Shown: positions 17,671-26,642, counted from the first letter of the stretch. The stretch: DNA of 28,972 nucleotides from Ilyomonas sp964658445 (GCA_964658445.1 CAZZZH010000017.1:1-28972); one strand, 5' to 3'. The notes: generated by a model not told the origin, from the sequence alone. Made by a program: numbers and translations.

Positions 17671-17873
17671 ACCCATTCCGTAGCGCGAAATGCTTTGGTT
17701 ACACGTGCAACTTACCCCTTCTGCTACACGAAATGCCCTGGTTGCAGGTGTAACCTGCCCTTTCCGCAATACGGAATGCCCTGGTTGCACGTGTAAGTGG
17801 CTCATTTCGCAACACAGAATGCCTCGGTTGCACGTGTAACCGGTATTTTCCGTAAAAAGGGATTGTTACCGTG
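17671..17873. repeat. 43-bp tandem repeat array, four full units and one partial, each with two dyads
   Basis: Units begin at 17671, 17714, 17757 and 17800, each exactly 43 bp, followed by a shortened unit from 17843. Units three and four match at 34 of 43 positions. Each unit contains a form of TTCCG-n5-CGGAA (perfect in unit three, 17762-17776) and a 16-bp near-palindrome GGTTGCACGTGTAACC (unit four, 17826-17841) centred on CACGTG. In unit one the same dyad has the mirrored inner bases (ACACGTGC). The array lies in the 446-bp gap between the VCBS gene and the hydrolase gene, upstream of the VCBS -7 box. No reading frame is supported through it, and there are no spacers. Positions 17874-17940 show nothing I can name. 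Confidence 0.88.
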
Positions 17874-17940
17874 ATATCAATCTCTCATCCTATCTCACAG
17901 GCGGTTCCTACGAAATCCCGGTTATTGATGTAAAAACGAA

Positions 17941-17986
17941 TGCGTGAAATAAAGAAGCGTTTGTTTACACCACTTTATTTCACGCA
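17941..17986 (-). terminator. Terminator of the SusCD-hydrolase operon
   Basis: A perfect 14-bp inverted repeat (TGCGTGAAATAAAG at 17941-17954 and CTTTATTTCACGCA at 17973-17986) with an 18-nt loop lies 18 bp after the hydrolase stop codon. On the minus strand it is followed by TTCGTTTTT, the expected U tract. Confidence 0.8.
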
Positions 17987-18004
17987 CTACTTATTTTGAT
18001 CGGC

Positions 18005-19771
18005 TTACTTTTTATCTGCTACCAAATAAACCACACTCATCGGTGGCAAGGTAAGTTTGATAGTGCCGGTTAGCGCCGCTGAATAAGGCTTAATGCTGGC
18101 ATAGGTTAATGGTCCGCCGGTGGCTGATGAAGGACCGGTTCCATTGACAAACACCTGGCTTGAGAAGCTGCCATTATCGGTACCGCCGGTTAATACATAC
18201 CAGTAATATTTGCTTCCCGCAGGGAAGTGTTGAAAATCGATGGCAATAACCCGGTTTAGCTGACCTGTGTTTACAACAACAGCGCCTGCCTGACCGGAAG
18301 AAAACGTTGATGCGTAAGCGATCACGTCTTTGCTGCTGCTGCGAACCGTATCGTACACCATCCTGTCGCCAAAGAACTTCTGAAAGTAATACATGTAGTA
18401 GAAAGCCGGGCGCGGATTCCACAACGGAGCACCTGCTTCATCGCCATTATTAAACATACCCTGGTCGTCGCCGTTTGCATAGCCATTCGCTAAGTCCCAA
18501 CGGCTGGCTTCGCCAAAACCATTTTTGATGATAGAACCCAATGTGAGTGCAGCATGAACACCGGCAACATAAGATGTGTTTTGCTTAGAGCCGGTAGCCT
18601 GGATATTCCATTCGGTTAAGGCAATGGGTTTTTGTGAAACACCGGCTGCACTAAGTTGACTCTTAATATACGACATCATCGTAGTCGGTACCGACTGTGC
18701 CGTATTGATAATATCACTCGCAGAAGAGTTGGTATTATAAGCCGTAAAATAGTTATGTACGATGAAGAAATCAGCAGCTGAGGCGGCATTCGCCAGCACA
18801 CCCTGATTCCACGTTTGGATGCTGGTGTAAGCACCTGCATAAGGAGCTTCCTGGTACAGCGTAGCACCAATGTAAATAGTTGCACCCACCTGCTGCGCGG
18901 CGGCTCTCATCGAATCAACAAACACTTTTACATGCTTGCCATACAAGTCGCCGGTTATGTATTCGGGCTGACCATCTTTGTTTTTGCTTACATCAATGCG
19001 GTAACCGGCTTCCCAGTTGCCATACGATTCATTTCCAATTTCCCAAAATTTGGTTCTTCCCTTATCGTAACGAACCCAATCGGCCGCGAGATGCGCCGCC
19101 GTAGCCACCGGGTCGGCACTGGTACCGTAACGCGCATATCCATAGTTCACCGTAATGATACCTGTGCTGTTGGTTTGCGATAAAAGGCTGTAATAATTAT
19201 CTAGAGAGAACGTCCACGAAGCGGTGTTGCCACCATACCATGTACCTAGAGATGCGCTTGTACCATCTGCATTTAACAGGCTGGCGGGCGCGTCTGCCGG
19301 TGCAGGGTTTGCGTCTGTACCATTCCAGAAATAGGTATCGCTTACGCTGCCTGCCGGTGCCCGGATAATATTAGGAGACAAGTCTTTGATGTATTGCATC
19401 AGCGAAGACTGCGTAACAAACTGGCCCGACCACAAATTCGAGTTATTGCCATAGATGTAAGGCATTACTTTCTGCAATACATTGTTTACATTGATGGTTA
19501 ATGAATCTGTTGGAGCTACGGTTGCCGGTGTTCCGGCAACCACGTCAGAAACGGTAAAGCTCTTCGCCCTCCAGCCATCACTAAAAAAACCAATGGACGC
19601 CGGTGTGGCAGGATCAACCGGCGAATAAATGGAATCGGTGCCGCTACCAGGTGGTGGATTGTTATTGCCTCCGCCGCCCGAACCGGGTGTATCTGAATTC
19701 TTTTTACAGGCCAAGCTTATCAATAAGACACAGCTAACCATTGCACACAAAAACCGTTTCTTCAATAGCAT
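18005..19771 (-). CDS. Clan GH-A glycoside hydrolase lipoprotein, alpha-L-arabinofuranosidase-like
   Basis: The 588-residue protein is a lipoprotein (LLISLAC, Cys22) with a Gly/Pro/Asn-rich linker (about 25-45). The catalytic region, about 90-480, looks like a TIM barrel of clan GH-A. The candidate acid/base is Glu248 in KFWEIGNESYGNWE, and the candidate nucleophile is Glu387 in IALTEWNIQATG. The NxVxPYIYGNN segment at about 98-110 resembles the start of GH51-type arabinofuranosidases. The C-terminal 100 residues look like the beta-sandwich that often follows such barrels, ending in LPPMSVVYLV. GH51-like is my best guess, but other clan-A families (GH30, GH39, GH79) cannot be excluded, so the substrate is open. 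It is the last gene of the SusCD operon, 23 bp after the SGBP gene. The C-K-K start of the mature protein suggests surface exposure. It ends at a strong terminator. Confidence 0.72.
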   Translation of the reverse strand: MLLKKRFLCAMVSCVLLISLACKKNSDTPGSGGGGNNNPPPGSGTDSIYSPVDPATPASIGFFSDGWRAKSFTVSDVVAGTPATVAPTDSLTINVNNVLQKVMPYIYGNNSNLWSGQFVTQSSLMQYIKDLSPNIIRAPAGSVSDTYFWNGTDANPAPADAPASLLNADGTSASLGTWYGGNTASWTFSLDNYYSLLSQTNSTGIITVNYGYARYGTSADPVATAAHLAADWVRYDKGRTKFWEIGNESYGNWEAGYRIDVSKNKDGQPEYITGDLYGKHVKVFVDSMRAAAQQVGATIYIGATLYQEAPYAGAYTSIQTWNQGVLANAASAADFFIVHNYFTAYNTNSSASDIINTAQSVPTTMMSYIKSQLSAAGVSQKPIALTEWNIQATGSKQNTSYVAGVHAALTLGSIIKNGFGEASRWDLANGYANGDDQGMFNNGDEAGAPLWNPRPAFYYMYYFQKFFGDRMVYDTVRSSSKDVIAYASTFSSGQAGAVVVNTGQLNRVIAIDFQHFPAGSKYYWYVLTGGTDNGSFSSQVFVNGTGPSSATGGPLTYASIKPYSAALTGTIKLTLPPMSVVYLVADKK

Positions 19772-19794
19772 TCCTATTATTTTATACTAACAAC

Positions 19795-21318
19795 TTATTG
19801 CCCTTTCACAATGCGAACATTATCTATTGCTACGTTAATGCTTCCTGCCGGAACGGCTTTCGCCTGATCGTTAGCAATCATAAAAGCAAGGCCCGTTGTA
19901 GCGTAATCTGAAAACTTAGATGCAGGTGATCCAGAGGAGTTCCAGGTTGTTTGATAAAATTGATTACCGGTGATGAACTGCGTTAATGGAATAGTGATCG
20001 TTACCCAGCCAGTTGGCTGATATACACCACCAGTTGCTGATTCCCATGGCGCGAAACGGGCTGCATAACCTTTGTAGTTTACATTGTTTACAGTTACGTC
20101 TTGCCATGTATACCAGTCTCCTACTTCAATCCAGAGTTCACCTGCGCTCCATGGAGAAGCTACATACAATTCGAACTTCAATGAATAACCATTAATTGAT
20201 TCTGCTGTGTTTGAGACCCATGGCTGATCGCTTAACTGAAGAATGCCAGAATTTCCCTGAGAAGTAGGCCCCGCGTTTGCTGGCATCGGACTAGCTTGTT
20301 GAAGCACACCAACAGCACCAGTCGATCCGTGATAGGTTGCAGTGGCAGTCGACTGATCGGCATAACCGCCTGTCCAACCAACGAAGCCCGTATTGTCTGT
20401 ATTATACTGACCTTCGAATGTACATAGATACCCAGGAGAAGGATGTGTAATATAAGTATCGAACGGTAGCGGCGAAGTCACATTTCCCAATGCACCGCTT
20501 GCTGTTAGATAATCAGGCATTGTAATACCAGTTGGAACTGTGACCATAAACTGGTTAACGTTTACTGGTGTAACAGCTGTGCTCACAATACCACCCGGAA
20601 ATGTAACCTGGTTAATACCAATAAAGTTGGTTCCGTTAAAAGTGATGGTTGTGCCTGCTGCTCCGTTTTCATTTGATACCGAAGTGACCGTCATAGGTGG
20701 GGGATAAGAAAAAGACCCTACGCCGTAGGTACAATAAACACGTATTGAATCCTGCAAGGCCGCCGCCGGAGGAACTACGGCCATTATCTGGTTAAAATCT
20801 TTATTTACCGTATAAGAAAGTGCTGTATCGCTGTTAGCCGTTGGAAAAACGATTTTTTGAATACCCTCAAAATTGCCGCCGGTAATGGTAAGAACCTTTC
20901 CTGTGTTATCGAATGCCAGTGAAGTAATATACGGTCCAGGCAAAAACAACTCGAAAGGGAAAGTAACCGTTCCATGATCGGTAACCACTTTTATAATACT
21001 AGGTACATTCGGGTCTGTCGCTTTTGTTTGTGCAGTAGCTGGTATAGTTACAATGATGTTTGAACCCGTGTTATAAACCGGATTAAAGTAAGCTGCTGTA
21101 TCATTGAAATAAATAGCTTGTACACCACCCAGATTACTACCCTGTATCACGATTTCAGTTCCCGGCGTAGCAGCTGTAAAAAAACTGTCGCGCTTGGTGG
21201 TATCAATGAGGCGAATGTTGGTTATAGTTGGAGGGCCGCCACCATTATTATCTTTTTTGCACGCAAACTGAACAAGCGCCGCAACAATGATAAAAAGGAA
21301 AATGAGTTTCTTATTCAT
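19795..21318 (-). CDS. Surface glycan-binding lipoprotein with IPT/TIG domains (SGBP-like)
   Basis: The 507-residue lipoprotein (LVQFAC, Cys20, followed by KKDNNGGG) occupies the SusE/SusF position of the operon. Three Ig-like IPT/TIG domains follow at about 31-125, 128-208 and 209-290, recognisable by GTEIVIQGSNLGG, KVLTITGGNFEGI and GTTITFNGTNFIG. The C-terminal 210 residues (296-507) contain FEGQYNTDNTGFVGW, an aromatic segment LWIEVGDWYTWQDV (395-408) and a closing INVAIDNVRIVKG. This resembles the C-terminal ligand-binding domain of surface glycan-binding proteins such as SGBP-B of the Bacteroides xyloglucan locus. It should bind polysaccharide at the cell surface and pass it to SusCD. 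It sits 26 bp after susD and 23 bp before the hydrolase, so co-transcription is likely. The exact ligand cannot be read from the sequence. Confidence 0.82.
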   Translation of the reverse strand: MNKKLIFLFIIVAALVQFACKKDNNGGGPPTITNIRLIDTTKRDSFFTAATPGTEIVIQGSNLGGVQAIYFNDTAAYFNPVYNTGSNIIVTIPATAQTKATDPNVPSIIKVVTDHGTVTFPFELFLPGPYITSLAFDNTGKVLTITGGNFEGIQKIVFPTANSDTALSYTVNKDFNQIMAVVPPAAALQDSIRVYCTYGVGSFSYPPPMTVTSVSNENGAAGTTITFNGTNFIGINQVTFPGGIVSTAVTPVNVNQFMVTVPTGITMPDYLTASGALGNVTSPLPFDTYITHPSPGYLCTFEGQYNTDNTGFVGWTGGYADQSTATATYHGSTGAVGVLQQASPMPANAGPTSQGNSGILQLSDQPWVSNTAESINGYSLKFELYVASPWSAGELWIEVGDWYTWQDVTVNNVNYKGYAARFAPWESATGGVYQPTGWVTITIPLTQFITGNQFYQTTWNSSGSPASKFSDYATTGLAFMIANDQAKAVPAGSINVAIDNVRIVKGQ

Positions 21319-21344
21319 ACAATAATTTTCTTTTAGGCTAATGT

Positions 21345-23060
21345 TTAATACGATATTTTACTAAAATCAAATGCTTGCGGCGCAGCCGTTAAATTCGGGG
21401 CTAACAATAACTCAGATTCGGGATAAGGAAGGTCTGCCTTATCTGGTGTAATAGGATAATGGCGCTCGCCGATCGTTAAGGGCTGAGTAGCATCGTTTAG
21501 ATATGTAACAAACGGTGTCCCATTATTATACGAAATATTGTATAACCCGCGATTCTGATTACTAAAATATGCCAGAGCTGCCGTTGGGTTAAAATAATAC
21601 CAAGTTTTCCAATCGTACCATGCCTGCCCCTCGAAAGCAAACTCAATTTTTCTTTCCTGAATCAAATCATCGTATGTAATAGATGTTTTGTCGGCAATAC
21701 CTGCACGTTCTCTTACAGCATTAAAATATTTCAGCGCTTCAGGATCGGAAGTGGAGGCATTATTGCCTAAAATCGCATCAGCATAGACTAAATATACTTC
21801 TGCCAGCCGCAATATATACGTGTGAATGTTTTCGTTTTGTTGGCTGCCTAGTCCGCCATTATCAGCTGGTGAGCCAATCACATATTTTTTTACAAACGCG
21901 TGGTCGCTCCCGTATGGATAGGTAATTACACCGGGCGTATAGATTTTTGCGTTATTGAATAATGTCGTATCTACATGCCATCCTCCATTTGCTTTATTAA
22001 TATCGGGGTAAGTAGTATTTGGCATAAAGAGGGTCGCTCTTCTGCGAACCGAATCCGCAGCATTTGCCGGATCGGTATAGTACGCTATTAAACTTGGTGA
22101 TGCTCCAAATGAAGCACCCCAGCCATCTCCGGTTTGTGTGATTTTCGAATCGTAAGCTAAATTTGCCTGCATGTGATTTTGTGCCTGAAACCCACCATTG
22201 GGTACCCATAACAAAGAAAACAGGCTTTCGTCCGGAACCGTGGTTCCGCTAAAATGCGCACTGGTAAAGAGATCGTAATAATTGGGAAGTAAAGAAAGCC
22301 CGCTATTATTACATACATCACTTGCATAAAATTTAGCACTGTCAAGATCGCTCTGGTTGCGGCTTCCGCCACTTTGCCCCAAACCCGACCTTACGAGGTA
22401 GGCCCTTGCCAGCATTCCTTCTGCACTCCATTTGGTAATGCGGGCAGGTTGCTTTGGCAATTCAGTTAGGTTATTCTTGGCCCAGGTGAGATCATTAATA
22501 ATGAACTGCCATACGTCGGTTAAATTGTTCCTAGTAATGCCGCTATCGCCCAATTGCTGTGAATTGTTGTAAATAATGGGTACGGTACCCCAGTCAAGCG
22601 CTAAATAATAATATGCCGCTGCACGCATAAAATAACACTCCGCTAATCCCGAATTTCTTGAAGCCTGACTAACGGTACCGCCTGCATTTTTGATATTGTA
22701 AGCTACTACGTTAGCATTAGCTACCACCGACCATAAGGCTGTGTAAGCACTGTTTAAAGCCCCGCTCGGATCGGTAGATGTTACCGTGAAATTAAGATAC
22801 GAGCCTCTTCCAAGATAGTTATCAGTTGTGCTGTTTCCACCCATTACATCGCCAATGTATTGCAGCGAAGTACCGTTGTATCCACCCCAGGAAACGTTAT
22901 AAAGTGGTCCGGTTCCGTTTAATATATCAGCATCATTCTGGTAGAACGTTCCTGCCGTAGGCGATCCCAGAGGCGGTCGGTTCAGGTATTCTTTTTTGCA
23001 GGATTGCACCACCATTACCACCAATACCAGCATCAATAAACCTATTGTATTCTGTTTCAT
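21345..23060 (-). CDS. susD: RagB/SusD family nutrient-binding outer membrane lipoprotein
   Basis: SusD proteins form the lid over the SusC transporter and bind the glycan before import. This 571-residue member has a lipoprotein signal (VVQSC, Cys21, then KKEYLNRPP) and the usual order of an N-terminal SusD-like helical region (TPR-type, with CYFMRAAAYYYLALDWGTVP at about 146-165). The C-terminal RagB/SusD domain shows AEVYLVYADAILG, YFNAVRERAGI and IQERKIEFAFEGQAWYDWK. These are the family's most conserved blocks. Length fits the family (500-600). It starts 27 bp after susC. The C-K-K-E start resembles the Bacteroidetes lipoprotein export signal, in keeping with surface exposure. The symbol denotes the family, not starch specificity. 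Confidence 0.95.
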   Translation of the reverse strand: MKQNTIGLLMLVLVVMVVQSCKKEYLNRPPLGSPTAGTFYQNDADILNGTGPLYNVSWGGYNGTSLQYIGDVMGGNSTTDNYLGRGSYLNFTVTSTDPSGALNSAYTALWSVVANANVVAYNIKNAGGTVSQASRNSGLAECYFMRAAAYYYLALDWGTVPIIYNNSQQLGDSGITRNNLTDVWQFIINDLTWAKNNLTELPKQPARITKWSAEGMLARAYLVRSGLGQSGGSRNQSDLDSAKFYASDVCNNSGLSLLPNYYDLFTSAHFSGTTVPDESLFSLLWVPNGGFQAQNHMQANLAYDSKITQTGDGWGASFGASPSLIAYYTDPANAADSVRRRATLFMPNTTYPDINKANGGWHVDTTLFNNAKIYTPGVITYPYGSDHAFVKKYVIGSPADNGGLGSQQNENIHTYILRLAEVYLVYADAILGNNASTSDPEALKYFNAVRERAGIADKTSITYDDLIQERKIEFAFEGQAWYDWKTWYYFNPTAALAYFSNQNRGLYNISYNNGTPFVTYLNDATQPLTIGERHYPITPDKADLPYPESELLLAPNLTAAPQAFDFSKISY

Positions 23061-23087
23061 TTTATTCCTTTTAAATCCGTGTTTTAA

Positions 23088-26000
23088 TTAAAAATCCAGG
23101 GAGACGCTAAATGTATAAGACCTTGTATTCGGGTATCTGCCTTCATCTAAGCCAACCAGATTAACACTTCCGTAGCTATACAAACCAACTTCTGGGTCGT
23201 AGCCGGTATAGTGCGTAAACGTAAGTGCATTTTGAACCTGGAAGGTTGCCAAAGCACCTTTAAGTATATGAGTGCTTTTCAGCAGCTTTGACGGTACCCG
23301 GTAATTTAATCGCACGTTTTTCAGTTTCAGATAAGAACCGTTTTCGATGTTCCACTGCGAAATCCTATCATTCTGATTTTTGTCAATAAAAGCATTCGGA
23401 ATATTATATCCTGGATTGGTTAATGTTGCCGTTAATGCATCAGCCGGGTTCACACTGCTTGGAACTGCAAAGTTAATAGCACCTTGAAAGTGATTTTGGT
23501 ATGTTCCCGCACCCTGTGGAATAGTTTGGTATTCATACTTGGTCAGGTTTAATAAATCATTCCCATAAACTCCGGTAAAGAAAAGGCTTAAATCAAAACC
23601 CTTGTAAGTTAAAGAAGTAGTCAGGTTGTATGTGAATTTTGGCCAAGGGTTTCCAATGATTCCTCTATCGTTCTGGTCAACAAAACCATCTCCGTTTACA
23701 TCCTTATATTTAATATCACCAACCCAAGTACCATTTACAGGGTCTACAATCAACGGCGTACCGGTTGAACCTGTTTGAATAGCATGGTCAGTAATGTCTT
23801 TGTAGTTCTGAAACAAGCCTTCCGCTGTGTAACCGGTAATCATACTAAGCGGTTGACCAACTGTGGTTAAAAACTGAGCCTGAGTGCTGTTAGTATGTGC
23901 CGTATATACGGTTAATACATCATTCACAAGGCGGGTTACTTTGTTCCTGTCTATTGAGAAATTAGCACCTGTTTTCCACTGAAAATTTTTTGTTGAAACA
24001 TCTACCGTATTTACTGTTATTCCAACCCCTCTGTTTTCCATACCACCATAGTTAACTAGCGGCCATGTCAAACGACCTCCATAACCACCGCTCAGATAAC
24101 CACCTAAGTATTCGGGACCTGTAGCCGGCAATATAAGGTTGGATATTTTTTTAATGTAGGCGTCAGCAATCACTTCTAATCTGCTATTAAACATGTGCAA
24201 ATCAAGCCCTACGTTGTACGACTTATCTTCCTCCCATTTCAAAGCAGGATTTGGAAAATTAGCTGGTAAAAAGCCTCCGCCCCATACAGTTGGCGAAGCA
24301 TACAGATTCGAGTAGATAGCGCCGCCTTGTCCTGCATTTCCAGATACACCATACTCAAACCGAAGCTTAAGATCATTGATAGCGCGGATGTTTTTCATAA
24401 ATTTCTCTTCAGAAATCTTCCAGGCTACTGATGCTGCAGGGAATGTACCAAAACGGTTTTCCGGACCAAAGTTGGAGCTGCCATCTCTTCTAATTACAAA
24501 CTGCGCAATATATTTACCATCGTAGATATAGTTGAGACGCCCGAAATAAGATTCTTGTGCACCATCTCCTTTATAACTTGTTCCTGGAGGGGAAAGTGGA
24601 TCGGCTACGCTAAGCTCCTGCACTGAATTGGTAGAGTAATTTAAACCGCTTGCACTTAACCCTTCATAAGCGTAATAAATATTTTCATGGCCAACCATCG
24701 CTGTGATAGCATGTTTGTCAATCTTTATGTCATATTGAAGACGCGTGTTGAGAGATAGCCAATAGTTGTTGCTACTTCCACGGCTGCCTGATGTAGCGGC
24801 GCTTTGATAATAGCTACCCAAAGTATAAAACGGAGTAAATCGGTAGTTATTAGAAAAAGTATAATTACCGTTAGCCTGCGTTTCCCATAACAAACCTTTT
24901 ATCGGCGTCACATCTATATTCACGCTGCCTATTCCTCCGAACGATTTGTTGAAATTGTTATTCAGGTTAGCAAGGGCAATTGGGTTTGTGGTTGCGTATT
25001 TCGCTTCCTGCGGGCTAGCCGGCCCACCAAATGTGCCATCAGGATTTCTTACGGGAATTGATGGGTTTTGATCAAGTGCTATGTTTATAATATTTCCTTG
25101 GAACGTATTTGCTTCTTCTCTTGTGCCGAAAGCCGTAAGATTAGTACCAAACTTTAGCCAGTTATTTACCTGGTTGGTCAGGTTAAGCCGCACTGAAGCT
25201 CTTTTGAAACCAGAACCTTGCGCCACGCCTTGCTGGTCAAGATAATCGCCAGAGAAATAAAAAGTTGTCTTTTCTGTGCCTCCGCTTAAAGATAATGATT
25301 GCTTCTGCAGCAAGGTGTTGCGAAACAAAGCTTTCTGCCAATCGGTTCCTGCGCCAAGTATAGTTGGGTCAGCCAACTCAGGAGCCCGATAACCAACAAG
25401 CCCATATGTAGCTAACTTAGCAGTATAGGTAGCATATTGTTTCAGATCCATCATCGGCAGATCCTTAGGTCGTTCTTGGATCGTCTCCGAACTGTTGACA
25501 TTTACTTTGGTTACGCCAGCCCTGCCTTGCTTCGTTGTAATCATCAATACGCCATTAGCGCCCGCTGCGCCATAAATGGAAGTAGCTGCCGGACCTTCCA
25601 GCACGCTGATGCTTTCGATATCAGAAGGATTCAAACCTGCTAGTTCGTTAGACTGTCCTGAGGCAACATTATAAGTACCACCTGTTGTAAGGCTGGGACG
25701 TATTTGCACACCGTCTATCACATACAGCGGCTGATAGTTGCCTGTTACTGTACTAATGCCACGAATAATAACGGCTGCACCGGCACCTGGCGCTCCACTG
25801 CTTTGCGAAACATATACATTGGGCGACTTTCCCTGCAAAGCTTGATCTAATGTGGTATTCACAGTCTTTTCAATATCAGCATTAGATATAGTAAGCACCG
25901 AACTACTGAGGTCAGATTTTTTCATCCTTCCATAGCCCACCACTACCACGTCCTGAAGACTACTAAGGTCTTCAGCTAATGAAACATTCAGCCGATTGTC

Positions 26001-26297
26001 GCCGGCACCGACAGTTATTTCTTTTGATTTATAACCAACATAAGAAATAACCAGCACATCGCCTGTTTGAGCATAAATACTGAACGCACCGGAAGCATCT
26101 GTAATTACAGTGTTGCGAGTTCCCTTTACTGTGACAGAAGCAGCTACAACAGCGCTATCCGTTCTTCCGGCAGCCACATGACCTGTTATTACTCTGGTGC
26201 CTGCTTTTTGTGCGGACAAAGAAACCGTACCTAAAAGAATGAAAATGACAACCAATAAACCGACCCACCTTGTAGATGATACGTTAGTTTGTTTCAT
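23088..26297 (-). CDS. susC: SusC/RagA family TonB-linked outer membrane transporter
   Basis: SusC-type transporters import oligosaccharides across the outer membrane with energy from TonB/ExbBD. The 1069-residue protein has a signal peptide (about 1-30, ending SLSAQ) and a carboxypeptidase D regulatory-like domain (about 34-112; GAFSIYAQTGDVLVISYVGY). A TonB-box-like DVVVVGYG lies at 116-123. The plug domain spans about 130-258 and carries the family signatures PLYVIDGVQI and SISVLEGPAATSIYGAAGANG. A large beta-barrel follows, ending in the aromatic terminus SVSLDF. No N-terminal secretin/STN domain is present, so signalling to a FecR-type anti-sigma factor is not expected. It is the first gene of the four-gene operon, preceded by a 527-bp gap with a promoter and long leader. 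The symbol denotes the family. Confidence 0.96.
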   Translation of the reverse strand: MKQTNVSSTRWVGLLVVIFILLGTVSLSAQKAGTRVITGHVAAGRTDSAVVAASVTVKGTRNTVITDASGAFSIYAQTGDVLVISYVGYKSKEITVGAGDNRLNVSLAEDLSSLQDVVVVGYGRMKKSDLSSSVLTISNADIEKTVNTTLDQALQGKSPNVYVSQSSGAPGAGAAVIIRGISTVTGNYQPLYVIDGVQIRPSLTTGGTYNVASGQSNELAGLNPSDIESISVLEGPAATSIYGAAGANGVLMITTKQGRAGVTKVNVNSSETIQERPKDLPMMDLKQYATYTAKLATYGLVGYRAPELADPTILGAGTDWQKALFRNTLLQKQSLSLSGGTEKTTFYFSGDYLDQQGVAQGSGFKRASVRLNLTNQVNNWLKFGTNLTAFGTREEANTFQGNIINIALDQNPSIPVRNPDGTFGGPASPQEAKYATTNPIALANLNNNFNKSFGGIGSVNIDVTPIKGLLWETQANGNYTFSNNYRFTPFYTLGSYYQSAATSGSRGSSNNYWLSLNTRLQYDIKIDKHAITAMVGHENIYYAYEGLSASGLNYSTNSVQELSVADPLSPPGTSYKGDGAQESYFGRLNYIYDGKYIAQFVIRRDGSSNFGPENRFGTFPAASVAWKISEEKFMKNIRAINDLKLRFEYGVSGNAGQGGAIYSNLYASPTVWGGGFLPANFPNPALKWEEDKSYNVGLDLHMFNSRLEVIADAYIKKISNLILPATGPEYLGGYLSGGYGGRLTWPLVNYGGMENRGVGITVNTVDVSTKNFQWKTGANFSIDRNKVTRLVNDVLTVYTAHTNSTQAQFLTTVGQPLSMITGYTAEGLFQNYKDITDHAIQTGSTGTPLIVDPVNGTWVGDIKYKDVNGDGFVDQNDRGIIGNPWPKFTYNLTTSLTYKGFDLSLFFTGVYGNDLLNLTKYEYQTIPQGAGTYQNHFQGAINFAVPSSVNPADALTATLTNPGYNIPNAFIDKNQNDRISQWNIENGSYLKLKNVRLNYRVPSKLLKSTHILKGALATFQVQNALTFTHYTGYDPEVGLYSYGSVNLVGLDEGRYPNTRSYTFSVSLDF

Positions 26298-26610
26298 GTG
26301 TTAGAGCAATTATTATTTTACTAAAATGATAAGACGGACTTTTATTAATATCATTGGAAACATTGCCGGCAATAATAAAAATATCACTGCCTGTAGTCTG
26401 TAGAGCTGTTAGAAAGAGAAGCAAACCAAGCTGATGCCTTATATAAAGATTCCTGATTTAGTTTTGAATTTTACTACTCTCTTCCTCATTTAACTGATAA
26501 GACCACAAAATGAAAAGCAATATGAGCCTTCTTAATGTTATATTTTTAAAGAAATTTTACAAGCATTAATCGTATAAAAAGTACACATTCAAATAGCTGT
26601 TTCGTTAAAG
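26298..26610 (-). other. Long 5' leader of the susC operon
   Basis: If the promoter at 26611-26642 is used, the susC mRNA would carry about 300 nt of AT-rich leader with no gene in it. It includes a perfect 12-bp palindrome ATTGCCGGCAAT at 26362-26373, about 65-75 bp from the start codon. That could be an operator or the stem of a small RNA hairpin. I recognise no known riboswitch. The stretch upstream of the promoter (26643-26824), after the GH2 stop codon, is AT-rich and shows no clear terminator. Confidence 0.4.
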
Positions 26611-26642
26611 CAAATGTATTCTCGTTGTTATCATAATTACAA
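26611..26642 (-). promoter_or_regulatory. Bacteroidetes-type promoter of the susC operon
   Basis: On the minus strand TACATTTG (26618 to 26611) matches TAnnTTTG, and TTG (26642 to 26640) lies 21 bp upstream as a -33 element. Both boxes have proper spacing, and this is the best promoter in the gap. Its distance to the susC start (about 310 bp) is unusually long. Confidence 0.5.
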
